Shown here: piece by piece, positions 1 through 21,600 of the stretch
Layout: every line of letters begins with the position of its first letter
Numbering within the stretch: the first letter of the stretch is position 1
NCBI GenBank assembly: GCA_017506865.1
Contig: JAFCMP010000157.1
Coordinates: 62,001 to 126,000 of the forward strand
Direction: 5' to 3'
DNA length: 64,000 nt
DNA from: Tribonema minus
Lineage: Eukaryota > Sar > Xanthophyceae > Tribonematales > Tribonemataceae
Made by a program: the position numbers and the translations under genes
Notes under the pieces: generated by a model
What the model was told of the DNA's origin: nothing
Database searches by the model: none
The model's input: the letters and a program-made list of their open reading frames with translations, nothing else

Positions 1-22
1 TCAACTCTGATCCTTGCCGCAG

Positions 23-10557
<10,535 letters not shown>

Positions 10558-13177
10558 GACTTGAAGTTGTAGGACGACCCAAAGGAGGGGAGGGAGGGGG
10601 GGGGGGGGGGGGGGTCCTGGAGGATCAGCGGGGGTGCAGGGAGCAGCCAGGGGGAGGGAAAGGGGCTTCTAGGGGGGTGGCGCTGTTGAGCGTGCGAGGG
10701 GGGTACTGAGGGGGGGGGGGGGGGGGGCACATGCCTGCTGTGCTGGTACTGTGGCTTTGAAGGATGCCTGTTGTGCGCTGCGTGGGATTATTTGTATGGG
10801 AAACAAGCGCACTGCTGCGGTGCGAGGCTGTGGTGCTGATGCGACTTGAAGTTCGCTCCATCATCCGGTCTGTATTCACAGCAGGCAGTTGCGCCAGAGC
10901 AAATGCAGATTCCGGCGATACTCGTTATTGTGATGATCCAAGTGCAGACATCAGAGCGCCTGGCAGCAAATTCCATGTCAGGAGATGTGTAAGAAGATCA
11001 ACAGGCCCTGGGACGCAAATGTAAGTCCTCTCAAGAGGGCTGGGGTGGGGAGAGGGGCATGGAACGAGGGGGCTGTCAGGCAGAAGGGGGAGGAGGGGGG
11101 GGAGGGGGGGGGGGTGAGCGCCTGCGCAATGCTTCCTGCTACATGATGAGATGGTTTATGGGGGTGGATGCAGGGTTGTACCAAATGAACAAAATGCAAA
11201 TGAACAAGGGGCCGTTCTGAAACCGTTCGCCAGCATGCACATTGGCTTTATTTGGCTGAGTCTTCGGTGCAATGCTGCTAGCAGGCGTGCTTGCCGATTG
11301 CAGTGCTGCATGATCCTGAAGGCCGGTTCACCAGCTTGAAGGTCCCTCCTGCCTGTTGCGCAATTTTATGTTCTCTGTCAACCGCATCACTTGTTCTCTG
11401 CTGGTTTCGTTACAGTAATGCAATCTTTCCCGACTGTACCCTGAATAGCACACACTCGGGCCGTTTCGCTTAGGACTGGGGTTAAAGCTGGGAAAAGGAG
11501 TGGGGAAAGTGTAAGGTTGTCGTGATGTGTGGCCCTCTCAAGGCCTTTCGACGTTGCAGGGCGCACATTATGTACCTCACCATCACTTCAACATGCACTT
11601 ATGGTGAGCACTGCAGTATGCTCGTATCGCATCTGGGTTTGTGCATACATGAATAATTAACCCATGGCAAGCATCGCCTGATGGCAAGGGATTAGAGATG
11701 TCATGCATGCCAAAGTACACTTCAGCTGCTGTATTGCACACTACAGCATACTTCACACCTTAGTCGAAACCTCAAGCTCACAAGAAACTGCCATGCAGGT
11801 TGAAGTTGGCGGTGAAGTGTGGACAAGGCTGGGCACACTGGCGAGCCAAGTTGACGTGGGCGGTCTGGCGAGGCAAATATCACTCAGTGGAGTTTCAAGG
11901 TAGTAGGCAGTACATCACATGACCAAGTGGAACAAGCAACAGCCACAGAGAAGTTCACATCCCCAGGCGCAGTAGGGTATGGGCCAACAAACGTGGCATT
12001 ACTGCAAAGAAACATCAAACAGTGGCAGGGCAGGCACGCCTACAAAACGCCAACTTCAAACTGGCTACTACAGAGCCAATGGAACACTGCACGGGGAGTT
12101 TGAGACCTTCCTACCCATGCGCCTACAAGATAAGAGAACTACATCACACAGCGCGCGCGCGCACACACACACTTGCCACACACACACAGCAAGGCACTCT
12201 GAGCCTGCTCGTGATTTCGAACAGAAGAAACTACAGCTCAAACTCAGACGTGGCCCGCACCCGAGTGCGCAACGCATTGCGCCAAATCGTTCATCGCCCC
12301 CTGCCCGCTGGCCTTCAATGGCGAACTTGAACCACACACGTCGTTTTGTTCACCCCTTTTCATCGCTTGAAGTTCGCAACACACACAGTGTATGCGGGTG
12401 GGTTACTCAGGATACTGCCACGAATGCTCCGACATCGGTCACACAGAAAGACTCACACACAAACGCCCCGAGCCCCCGCAAGCCAGCTCACACGTGGTCA
12501 GGCCTTAGGGGCCGACAAACATCTACAGCGTGCCGCTGATAGTATAGAGGGGAGGGGGGGGGGGGGGGGGCTCGGGGGACGACTGCACGGCTCCGCAACT
12601 GCCGCGGTGACGCTCCGTCAGTCGTTTTCCTTATAGGCAGCAGCGCTCAGCTAAGTTCGCTGCTGAGCAGTGCTGCTGCCATACGCCGCCCGTCGCCGCG
12701 GCGCCGCTTACGGCACGCGCACGGGTCCGAGCGGGCGATGTAGTCTGCTGCCGCGGCGCGGCGCTTGCGAGCACACTGCTGCGCAGCGCCGCCACCAACG
12801 GCCATGCGTCGGCTGCTGCTGGCCAGCACCGCTGCGCAGCGCCGCTGCCGCAGCGGCGCCGCGCAGCTGCCGTGCGCGCGCATGCCCAGGCGGGTGTCGC
12901 GTCCTCTTACGCGGGTCCGCGCTGAGCAATGCGGCTTGAGCGCTTTTGTCTGAGTGCTGCTGCCCCGTGCGCAGCCGCGCTGTTACCAGCGCAATCCCTG
13001 GCTAGCACACGAGGCGCCCCTCTTATGAAGCAGCGGCGGCGCGAGCAGTGGCGGCGGCAGCAGCGGCGCAACAGAGGCGCTCGCACGTGGCGCCGCCGCC
13101 GCCGCCGCTGCTCAGCCGGCTCTTGTCTTGGTTGTCGAGCCTGCGGCTGCCGCTGCCATTGCGAACGCCATCGTCGC

Positions 13178-13222
<45 letters not shown>

Positions 13223-13355
13223 TACCGCCGCCGCAGCCGCCGCCGCAGCCGCAGCCACCGCCGTCGCCGCCGCCGCCGCTGCCGCCGCTTGGGCCTCTGC
13301 TGCGGCGGTGGCCTCGCCGGCAGGCAGCGGCGGCGGCAGCTTCGACGGGCGGTGC
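10558..13355. other. Intergenic stretch between the kinase and the minus-strand gene
   Basis: No supportable gene. It holds poly-G tracts near 10593-10614, 10709-10727, 11093-11113 and 12547-12570, a short CA-rich stretch near 12157-12190, and a GC-rich block (12640-13355) dominated by GCC/GCG trinucleotides (densest 13178-13290). Both strands are open in several frames there purely from composition. Confidence 0.6.
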
Positions 13356-16300
13356 TTAAGCTTGGAATGATGCAGCAGCAGCCACCACCGGCCATCCCAT
13401 GGCGGCCGGCGCGATATGGTCGAACACGTCTTGCAGGTCCTGGTCCGCCGGCGCCGCTGCCGACAAGCTGAGCTCCCACAGCAGCGCCATGGCATCGACG
13501 AGCAGGGCCCAGGGGAGCAGGAGCAGTCTGCGCGCCGCCGCCGCCGCCGCGCGCGCCTGCCGCCGCTGCGGAGTCGGGGGGCGCAATTGGTGGCATGTTG
13601 CGTCAGCGCACAGTGATCATGTCTGACGCTTGCAGGCACACTCTGATACGTGGTGCCCCCCCTTTCAAGTATCCGTGTACCTACCTACATACATTAACCC
13701 GCATACTCACCCCTCTGCTGCCGCGCGTGCATGCCGCCGCTGCGGAGTGAGCGGCGTGTTGCGTCAGCGCTTTGCGGCAGCAACGCCAGCGCATGTAGCA
13801 CGCGTGCAGCGCAGCGCAGCGTTCATACTTCAACATGCACTAAAATCTCCGCCATCCGCCTACAGGTATTGCAGCCCTGGAGCGCGATCGTGCTGAGCAC
13901 TGCTGTCCTCTCTTGCCTTGCTTGTGTGCTGTGCATGCATGTGCGCATACATGCCCTGCGCCCACATCATGGCGTGCTCGTCTGATGCAAAGAAATGGCA
14001 AGGCGACGAGCTGATTCATGGTCTGCATCGGGCGTGTCAAACGTCAGGGTTAGTGTTAGGGTTGGGCTAATCGCTCACCCAGCACAGGAGCGCCTCCACG
14101 GGTACACGCCTCCTGTACATGTGATACCTACCTATACACATTATACATACCTACTAGACAGTGATATGCATACATACCCCTTATTGTCACTCACCCAGCG
14201 CAGCGTGTACACGTGGTACCTACCTATACACGTGATACCTACCTATACAAATACATGCATACATGCCCCACATATCACTCACCCAGCGCAGGGGCGCCCC
14301 CGCGGGTACCCGCCGGTACACGTGGTACCTACCTATACACGTGATACCTACCTATATAAAGTCATGCATACATACCCTTTATTGTCACTCACCCAGCGCA
14401 GGGGCGCCCCCTCGGGTACCCGCCTGTACACGTAGGCGCACACGGCGGCAATCTGGAGGGGCAGCAGCACGTCCTTCCGCCCTTGCAGCGCCTGCAGCAC
14501 GTACATCAGCCGCTGCAGCAGCTGCGCGCGCGGCAACACGCGGCGCGATCGAGAGAGAGAACAAAACGAGTGCGTAACGGTCAGCGTGCATGTAGCTTTA
14601 AGCATACAAAGCTGCTGCACTTTGGATTATGAGTGACGCAGCTGAAGAGCATTTGACCGCGTTGGTTCTATTGGTTCTTCAGCTGCATGATGGCCATGGC
14701 ATTGCTCAGGAAGCGTACGAACGGCAACACGTCCCGCGATCGCGCAAGAGAACGCAGTGAGTGTCATAGTCAGCGCGCGTGAGCTGTTGTGCTGCACATT
14801 TGCACATGTACGACGCAGCAGAAGAGCGTTTCGGCCACGCTGGTTCCTCAAACGCGTGATGGCCGTCATGATGGCATTGCTCAGGAAGGGCATGCTCAGC
14901 AGGAGACCATGCCGTGAATGCAAGTGCTACAGCTGATCACAACAACGACTTCACACGCGCGCGCATCACATGCACCAGTGCTACTAGTATGGGACTTGTG
15001 CACCATGGCCTCGACGGTACTTTGCGATTGATTCGTGCAGATTGCAGTGTCAGCGCGTCATTGCACAACACTGCGCATGCCAAAGCGAGGGGTGCAGCAA
15101 ATGTGATGTCATGCAAACTTCAAGCAAACTTCATGCACGACGGCGCTGAGCAATGTGGGGGCTTAGGGTGTAACCGTAGACAACCCCCAAACCCCAGCCC
15201 CCTATCTGGATGCCACCCTCCCCTTGGCCGCAACCCTGGCCCTTCATCATCCTCATCCCAACCCCAAGGGTTACCCTTGATGCCTTCACCTGTATGGTTC
15301 CATAAGCTTAGGCTGCCTGTTACCTCTAGACCAGACGTGCCTTTTTCAAAAGCGGATTGAGAGTCCGCTGCACTGTGCCTGCACCGTTCAGTGGCAGACA
15401 CCAGCAATCCTAACCCTAACCCTGACCCAAACCCTAACCCTAACCCTACCCCTGACCCTAATCTAACCCTAACCCTGACCCTGACCCTAAACTTTACCCT
15501 GATCCCAACCCTATTTTCAACGCACACTGCACACGGAATCGCGTGCGGAGGCGGGGGCGTAGGACTAGACCTCGCGACGCCCTCAGCAGTGCGCAGGGGC
15601 CGTGGAGAGAGTATTCCTGCGAGATGGCCGTTCTTAAACTACGGATACAGCGGCAGCGCTCACACAACGCGCCCGTACGCGCGCGCGTAGGGCCCCTGGA
15701 GAGAGTTTCCCCTTGCGAAGGACCGCTCTCGCACTACGCATCGCCGCGGCAGCGCTCCTACAACGCATTCGTGCACGCGGTCGCAGGGGCCCTGGAGAGA
15801 GGCCACCTGCGGCAGACCGTTCTTCAACTACCAGTTACAGTGACAGCGCGCTCAAACGAAGCACTCGTGCGCGCGAGCGTAGCGTCCCTGGAGCCAGCTC
15901 TCCTAATCGACAGACCGCGCTCTTTGACGATGAATTACAGTGACAGTGCTCAAACAAACAACTCGCCAGCGCGCGTGCGCGTAGGGCCCCCCGAGAGATT
16001 TCTCCTACACAACGGACTGTTCTTCGACTACCAAGCGCAGTGTCAGCGCACAACAACGCGCTTGTGCGCGCGTGCGCGCAGGGCCCGGGGAGGGATTTAC
16101 CCCTCGCGAAGGACCGCGCTCTTTGACTATGAAATACAGCGGCAGCGCCCACACAACGCGCTGGTGCACGCGTTCGCCGACGACTCGGCCGCTGCCGCCG
16201 CCGCCGCAGCAGCAGCAGCAGCGGCAGTGCGCGCCTCGACAGCAGCAGCGCTCAGCGCCGCGGCGCGGCGCTGCGCGACAGCGCTGAACGAGCGCCCTTT

Positions 16301-18699
16301 CGATCAATGGCGGCGCACCGTGCCAGGGCGGTGAAACGATGGCGGCATTGCTGCAGCAGCAGTGCTGAGCGCTGCTGGCAACAACGGTCGTGCGCTTCTG
16401 CGGAAGTCCATCGCCGCCGATGCATCGCAGGGACAGGGGCGGTGTGTGGGGGCACGGGGGAGGGAAAGGGGGGGGGAGGGGGGCTTGGCACGCCTACCTA
16501 CTTCAAACTTGAAGTTGAGGCATATTCGGAAGTACATACATGCTATATGCAAACTTGCAGCAGGTGGCTCACCCAGGTCAGTGTGCTGAAGCGTGCTGCA
16601 ATGACGCTGCACAGCCTGCGTGTACACATATATACATACATACTGCCTGCAGGTGACTCACCTCCGTCACCGTGCTGAAGCGTGCTGCAATGACGCTGCA
16701 CAGCCTGCGTGTACATATACATACATACTCATTGCGGGTGACTCACCTCGACCACCGTGCTGAAGCGCGCTGCAAGGACGCTGCACAGCCTGCGTGTACA
16801 TATACACACGTAGTACTCATTGCGGGTGACTCACCTCGATCACCGTGGTGTAGCATGCTGCGAGGACGCTGCACAGCCTGTCGTACTCGACTGACAGGTT
16901 GTTGAGTGCCCGGTAGAGGCGGCGCTCGCCCCACCAGCCGTTGCCTGCGCGCACAGACAGCGGAGTGACGCGCGTCACAGACGTGCGTGCACTTCAACTT
17001 TGACAAAAGCGCTTTAGCCTGCGTGCTGTACACACTATACATACATACTCCCTGCAGGTGGACCATCTCTGTGCGATGTGCGTTAGTCCGCTGGCTGTGC
17101 GCACCTGCAGGCAACTGCGCCTGGGGCGAGTGCCGCTTCTGCCGGGCGCTCAACAACCTGTCCTTCAAGTTCGACAGGCTGTGCAGCGTCCTTGCAGCGC
17201 GCTTCAGCACGGTGAGCGTCCTTGCAGCACGCTTCAGCCTGCGTGTACGTAGGTATGTATACGTACACGGAGGTATGTATACGTACACGTAGGTATGTAT
17301 ACGTACACGTAAGCTGAAGCGTGCTGCAAGGGCCGGTCACTGTGCTGAAGCGTACTGCGAGGATGCTGCACAGCCTGTCAAACTCGATCGACATGTTGTT
17401 GAGTCACTGTGCCCGGTAGAAGCGGCGCTCGCTCCAATAGCAGTTGCCTGCGCGCAACAGAGAGCGGAGTGACGCGCGTCACACACGTACGTCCAAGTCA
17501 GCTCCTGCAAAGAGCGCTGTAGCTACGTCAACGCCTCTCGTATGAACGTGCAAAGCTTAAAGTTGCTGCCAGCGTCTACATGTTCAATCTTGAAGTTACA
17601 TGCGGCAAAGTCATCGACAATCATACAACATGCGCGCGAGACACCTCAGGACAGACACTTCACATTTCACGTAAGCAAAGGACGTGCACCTCAAAGTTAA
17701 ACTACAGAGGCCACGCACTCACCAGCGTGGTAGGCATAGCGGAACTGCATCCCGACCGCCGCTTTCGCACGCGCGATCCTGCCGCGCGATGCCTCAACTT
17801 TAACTAAATTCTCCCTGCCCGTCCACCACCGGTAGCCCCTTTGCCCCGTGCGCCACGCGTACAACAGCGCCGCATCCACCGTGCCGTCCTGCGGCTCGAC
17901 TCCATGATACTCCATGGCGAACTCGAGCGCGGAAACGGTGTCGATGCCGGCCTCGATGGCGACGGTTGCAGACTCCATGCTCGCCACCACAAAGGGCCTA
18001 ATAACGTCGATGATGGGGGCATCCGTTGGGGGCGCCTTGGCGGCTGCGGCGCAAGCGAGGGTCTCCGAGTTGATCTCCAAGTCGGATGTCGAGTTGCTGT
18101 TTGTGGTTTTGGTGCAGGTGGCAGTGCTCACACTCTAGTAGCTACCAAAAAGAATGCGTTTGATATCCACCGTGCTCCAGCGCGCACGGCAAACACGTCA
18201 CAGTGCGACAGGGCTCGACGTGGCCTATGCAGCTGCGTACTTCAACATCACGGTGCGCACTCGGGGGGGCTCTTCGCGCTGCACGATGCTGTCACACGGT
18301 GTGTCACAACAGTGGGCGCTGGCAACAAAGGTTTTCAATTGAAGTACCTCAAAAGCAGTTGTGTCGTGATGTCATTGAATGTAATATATCTGAGTGCGGG
18401 CAGAGGTCTTCTGCTCAAAGTGCAGTGCGCAGCCTATTCAAGTAAAAACTTCAACTTAAAAGTGCGCACGTGCCGCTTTGTGAGCACTGCTTTGTGCGTC
18501 TTTGCACGGCCACCCACGGCTACATGCATCCTTACCAGCTGATACTATCGTGCAATCTGCTGTCCGAGTTGCGAGTTAAGTTAACTTCAACAGTGAAATA
18601 TCTCATACCTTTCCCGGGCCACTTGAAGTTGATGCGGAACCCCTGCGCTCCGCGCGCCACCATTGCCAGCGCCACGATGATGGAGATCATCAGTCGCAT
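13356..18699 (-). CDS. Secreted or membrane protein of unknown function, five exons found
   Basis: Minus-strand exons: 18699-18609, about 18134-17723, 16944-16835, 14521-14393 and 13565-13356 (stop TAA). The first encodes a good signal peptide or anchor: MRLMISIIVALAMVARGAQG. The second carries PPTDAPIIDVIRPFVVASME, an AIEAGIDTVSALEFAMEYHG stretch and YRWWTGRENL. The third has GNGWWGERRLYRALNN and YDRLCSVLAA; the fourth LLQRLMYVLQALQGRKDVLL; the last a hydrophobic LLLLPWALLVDAMALLWELS. Phases agree from exon 2 onward (1, 0, 0). The junction between exons 1 and 2 does not close, so a small exon is probably missing there or the acceptor is misplaced. Edge-copy arrays flank exons 3 to 5. I do not recognise the family. 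Helix-rich, possibly membrane-associated. Confidence 0.6.
14060..14330 (-). repeat. Donor-side copies of exon 4 of the unknown minus-strand gene
   Basis: Three copies of the exon end and its donor (on + CTCACCCAGCGCAGGGGCGC) lie near 14075, 14185 and 14277, separated by TACCTACCTATACACGTG-type repeats. The full exon starts its 3' boundary at 14393. Confidence 0.75.
15400..15520. repeat. Degenerate CCCTAA tract
   Basis: A CCCTAA/CCCTGA-type tract of about 110 bp on the + strand, inside the large intron of the minus-strand gene. Confidence 0.85.
15590..16110 (+). repeat. Tandem array of about 110-120 bp units before a candidate exon
   Basis: Five or six degenerate units contain GAGAGAG, a short spacer, then ACCG(C)NCTNTTNGACTA and CAGNGNCAGCGC. 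They end at a longer open segment (next entry). The layout matches the acceptor-side arrays of the confirmed genes, with the full exon last. Confidence 0.6.
16111..16334 (+). CDS. Candidate terminal exon on the plus strand
   Basis: Open segment ending in TGA at 16332-16334. It reads ALFDYEIQRQRPHNALVHAF, then an Ala run, then RPFDQWRRT. Support is indirect: the preceding array (15590-16110) repeats only its first 60 or so bases, as upstream arrays do for real exons in this window. It lies opposite an intron of the minus-strand gene, and I found no upstream exon. The minus strand is also partly open, so the orientation is an inference. No family recognised. Confidence 0.3.
16560..16805 (-). 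repeat. Donor-side copies of exon 3 of the unknown minus-strand gene
   Basis: Three copies, about 85 bp apart, of GTGACTCACCTNNNNCACCGTGCTGAAGCG...GCTGCACAGCCTGCG (on +). They repeat the 3' end and donor of the exon at 16835-16944, and are separated by ACATATACATACATAC-type spacer. Confidence 0.8.
17098..17455. repeat. Inverted and direct extra copies of exon 3 of the unknown gene
   Basis: Nearly full-length copies of the exon at 16835-16944 lie at about 17106-17215 on the + strand (reads NCAWGECRFCRALNN) and at about 17335-17452 on the minus strand (reads NCYWSERRFYR, with an in-frame stop). The plus copy is therefore inverted relative to both minus copies. Between them is a CGTACACGNAGGTATGTATA tandem repeat. 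Confidence 0.75.
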
Positions 18700-21600
18700 C
18701 GAACCCTTTGTTGAAGACTAAGTTTAAGTTGTCCCCAAAAATTAATGATCTAACTTGGCTCAGCCGCTTCTCCCCCTCAAATTCAGGCTGTTGCCAGAGG
18801 TTTTCTGCAGATAATATATGTAGGCCTGTGGCAACATCAAGTGCAATGTGAATGTAAGCTCAGTGCACCCTTGGACGCGTAAGCATTGCATCAGATGAGG
18901 CTTGAGGAGCCTCCAAACAGGGCAAAGCGCGCAATCTGTTGAGAGGCAGTTGTTCGTGGTCAGCCAACTTGAAGGCTCCAAAAGTCGCAGTTGCCTTGTG
19001 TTGTCTGCTCAGATCTCCATGATAGCTCTCTGGCGGCGGCTGTAGAGCGCAACCAGGCTGATATGATGCGAATGCCTAGCCAATGCGCCCGCGCTGGTGC
19101 GGGCAAAGCGCTAAACAGCGACGCAATCCACCCAGGTGAAACGACTGGCAGTGCCTCAAACGAAAACTGACAGCCAACGCTTAAGCGACGTTACAGGCAC
19201 CCAGCCCTGCTGCCGTCATGCGCGTTTGCAGTGCAAACGATGTCTAATGAGCTTCCCATGCAAGCGCCCACCCCGCCGCCTCTGCTGTGGCTTCCAATGC
19301 ACCTTGTACATGTGAGAAAAGCCTGTCGCTGATATGGAGAGGTGCACCTCAAATGTACGCTGCCCCGCCTCGCGGGCATAGCGCCGCCGCTATGCCCGCC
19401 CTGTGTGCTGCTGAATCGCTTATGCCAACTCGAACGCCGTACCCTATCTCGCCTCTGTCCTCCGTAAACGCTCGCGTGCTTACTGTGTTTCACAGATGGA
19501 GTTTCTCTTTTTTCTCGGCGATCTCAAAAATCAGCGACTTCCGGACCGACACGGAACCGTCGAGCCTGCTGTTGGTGTGAAGTGATGTGTGGCAAGTCAT
19601 TGCATGACACGACACGCTACGGGCTACGCGGCAGCGCTGCGTTGGACAGCACAGCGCATTCGGGTACCAGCGACTAGGCAGCACAGATGTTCACCGAGAT
19701 CGTGCGTGGCGTGCGTGTTTATTCGTGATGACATGCAGAGCCGCATGCTTCTGCGTCATGCTGAAGTAGGCGACAGTAGAAGCAGGACAACAGCTGCCAG
19801 ACGCGCGCTTTGACGAGGCGCGCTTGCTACGGCATGAGCCGGGGCTTCAACCCATGTATCTTTTAAATGAACACGAGAGCCGGCGCACCAACCACAAGCA
19901 CAGCGCACGCTGTGCAGACGCACACCAGGCTTGCAGATGGTTATCAAGTAGCTTAATGCTGCTGCCAGTCCCGCACAGCTGGCCGCTCTGCGGTGGGCTG
20001 GGCTTCTACGATGGACAGCAGCCAGCAGTACTGCAGGAGTCTGGCCTTGAGTGTAATGTGATAATGGTGTGCTGGTCCTGAGCGACACCACATGGGTGCT
20101 TGACGAGACGGAGGCTGAGAACACTTGCAAGGCGGCGTAGCGCCATTCTCGAGAGGCAGGAGCATCACAGCAGGAGCGCCACGACGCCTCCCGGGCGGCA
20201 AAGGGTTCGAACAGAGCTACTCGCGGCGCGGGGACATTGGAAATAAAACTTCCAGCGGGGTTCAGCGGCGTTTGCAGAGAGGCAGGAGCACACCAAGGGC
20301 GCCAACAGCAGCCAAAACATACTCTGGACACGAGGGAGGGGATCTGGACTCCACAATGGAGGGTTGCTGGCGTTGCACACGCTGCAAGCGCCTGGAGGTC
20401 GTTGTTCAGGCGAGTGAGGTCCAGCTGACGTGGCTCACGACACAGGCAGAGCTGACAGTGTTGACAGCACGTTATGTTTTCAAGACCAGAATTTCACAGC
20501 AATGCCTCATTGGTGTGCATGCTGAGTGTTTCTTGGTCTGTGCAACAAGCTTCAGCTGATTTGCACCCATGCTGGGAGGTTTCAAATTGCAGCCCTGCCT
20601 GTCATGTTGTCAAGACACAGTTTGTCCTCAATCAATCATGCAGAGCATCTGCAAGTGGACCTTGTCATTAGCGCGCACGTATATACCAGCCCCTGGAGAT
20701 AGAACCATCAACACTGCAAAGCATATGATGTATAATGCTGAAGGTTTTTCACCATCTGCAGATGGCTCCAGCAAAAAGCGCCTGTTGCACTTGAGTATAG
20801 TGCGTCTCATTAGGCATAGGTCTGCCTTACAACGTGGAATAGCGCGTGAATGCGTCAATTACATTGGCCTGTATCACCTGAACCAGAGGCATGCTATGTA
20901 GGGTGTCCCTTCCTGCATCAAATAGCATCTATTGTGGCGGAGCAAGCTCCGCGTTCAACAGTGAAGAGCTGCGTGTGAATAAAAACGCTGGAAACTGTCG
21001 ATGGTGGCAGAGCGGGCTTCATGGTCACTGGTGGAGCACTGTGCAACGCTGCTACTAGACACACTATCACAATCGCTAGTGCTGCAGTAAGACGTCATGC
21101 GGAATCAGCCCTGATACTGTGTCTGTCCCCGGTCAACGCATATGCTCACACTGCAGCAGACATCAGCGTCATCTATGCGCTATGTGAGCTTATGGCCACA
21201 TCGCATGGACGCATGCGCTTTGCGCGTCGTCCGCCCATGCTGATTGCGCTCCCTCACCACGCGCAGTCGCAGTGCAGGAGGGCCATCAGCGAGTGACTCG
21301 CGGCTCGTGCCTCATGTCTCTGACAGCGACCACTGAATGGCGCGCACGCTTTCCCCGGGCACAGCATGTACAACCCATGCAGCTGCTGCTGACACCGGGC
21401 TGTTGGGCACTGCTGGCGCTGGGCTGCGGAGCGCTGCTGGCGCTGTGCTGTTGAGCACTGCTGTTGAGCTGCAGAGCACTGCTGCTGCCGCTGGGCTGCG
21501 GAGCGCTGCTGACGTTGGGCTGTTGAGCACTGCTGTTGAGCTGGGGATATGCTGCTGAGCTGCGGAGCACTGCTGCTGCTGGGCTGCTGAGCACTGCTGC

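Noticed and set aside
12929..13639. Arg-, Pro- or Ala-rich frames on both strands
   Set aside because: Products of the (GCC)n tract read in different frames; only the 13356-13565 minus segment fits splicing and phase.
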